DNA of 64,000 bases from an uncultured Anaerolineae bacterium (GTDB lineage Bacteria > Chloroflexota > Anaerolineae > Promineifilales > Promineifilaceae): contig CALEAD010000033.1 of the NCBI GenBank assembly GCA_937943625.1, positions 1 to 64,000 on the forward strand, written 5' to 3'. The notes beneath the pieces were generated by a model that saw only the letters and a list, made by a program, of their open reading frames with translations, had not been told where the DNA came from and did not search any database. Shown here piece by piece: positions 63,648 to 64,000 of the stretch. The position numbers and the translations under genes were made by a program. Position 1 is the stretch's first letter. Every line of letters starts with the position of its first letter.

Positions 63648-63951
63648 AAAAGTAAAGTTGAGCCTGAGAAAAAAGAAGAGGAAAGAGTGAACTGCGCACA
63701 ATCGTCAATCTCCAGCCCCAATCTCCCATAAAATCGTTTATACTGCTTTTGCGCAACGGCCGTTGCCCCATTTGCGTAAAGAGTGGTAGATTTCTACGGG
63801 TTTGCACGCCGTGAAACATAACCAAAAAACCTTCACGTTTCACGCACTATCCCGTAAAATCGCCAAAAATCACTATTTTCAACCCCGAAGCCGCCCTCCC
63901 CAAAACAAACGCGGCTTCCCAATACCCCTATCCTATAAGGAGGATTTCTTT
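63648..63951. other. Spacer before the last partial gene
   Basis: About 300 bases with one CAACGGCCGTTG palindrome (63755-63766) and a CACGTTTCACGC phrase that also occurs near 42950. TATAAGGAGG near the right end is the ribosome-binding site of the next gene. No terminator hairpin with U tract after aroKB is visible. Confidence 0.45.
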
Positions 63952-64000
63952 ATGAGTGGCGTTATGTTAGGCTTCATGGTGGGCTTCATGGCCTGGTTTT
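63952..64000 (+). CDS. Start of a probable membrane protein (3' end outside the window)
   Basis: ATG 63952 follows AAGGAGG by eight bases. The 16 visible codons read MSGVMLGFMVGFMAWF, a hydrophobic start typical of a membrane helix or signal. The family cannot be named. Confidence 0.6.
   Translation, partial: MSGVMLGFMVGFMAWF

Overview
The window looks like a chromosomal segment of an uncultured filamentous-type Chloroflexota (Anaerolineae-like) bacterium. The evidence is a DUF951 gene, an ArsA-type ATPase with an HSP20-like tail, a fused shikimate kinase/3-dehydroquinate synthase, a type 2 isopentenyl-diphosphate isomerase, GTG starts for tig and rpoC, and the general gene mix. The lineage is inferred from gene content, not from a marker tree. 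A striking compositional signature runs through the whole window: the 8-bp palindrome ACGGCCGT (often AACGGCCGTT) is scattered through genes and spacers at far above chance frequency, much like HIP1 in cyanobacteria.

Region 1 (1-5,249): a broken or partial gene end and an attC-like imperfect hairpin. Then comes an OmpR-type two-component pair, four helically phased GTTAC repeats that look like its operator, a secreted C39-like peptidase with 38-residue tandem repeats, and two lipoproteins. Region 2 (5,250-8,282, minus strand): sufE, an arsA/get3-like ATPase and a GNAT acetyltransferase, ended by hairpins and a clear intrinsic terminator.

Region 3 (8,557-18,206, plus strand) is the highlight. 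It is a co-directional run that encodes what looks like a complete ubiquitin-like conjugation pathway: an E1-like adenylyltransferase, a YukD/EsaB-type ubiquitin-like protein, a canonical E2 (UBC) with its catalytic cysteine, two JAMM isopeptidases (one membrane-anchored) and a RING/PHD-type C4HC3 zinc finger protein. Upstream in the same direction lie a large dynamin-like GTPase, a frameshifted small two-helix membrane protein gene and a proline-rich protein with an Ig-like C-terminus. The membrane links (dynamin, transmembrane JAMM, amphipathic RING tail) suggest that it acts at the cell membrane; this is inference.

Region 4 (18,214-40,432): tRNA-Pro; cell-surface and membrane proteins (including a Calx-beta/PPC protein); clpP and tig; tRNA-Leu; gyrB; an FHA-GAF-GAF-PAS histidine kinase in a tight row with a membrane-anchored MutS paralogue and a renalase-like flavoprotein; a Ca2+-type P-ATPase; a PIG-L deacetylase; an XRE-cupin regulator; clpS; and a LiaF-like membrane protein. 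Region 5 (40,651-49,887): an EF-G paralogue, an exopolysaccharide group (GT4, GtrA, Wzy/WaaL-like ligase, UDP-glucuronate decarboxylase) and two isoprenoid genes (idi2, polyprenyl synthase). Region 6 (49,956-64,000): rpoC without an adjacent rpoB, DUF951 plus a GT2 glycosyltransferase, a group of SHOCT-like/DUF2089/DUF4097 proteins under a strong sigma-70-like promoter, a GNAT-GNAT protein, an IS remnant, an iodotyrosine-deiodinase-like flavoprotein, aroKB, and the first codons of a membrane protein.

Spacers are rich in related repeats. One family has ends resembling CTTTACAATTTCCTGACCGC and a GACCGC...GCGGTC core; it recurs about ten times, and one of its ends carries the ribosome-binding site of at least two genes. 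A second, 50-bp palindromic element occurs twice in opposite orientations. No CRISPR array, prophage or rRNA operon is visible.
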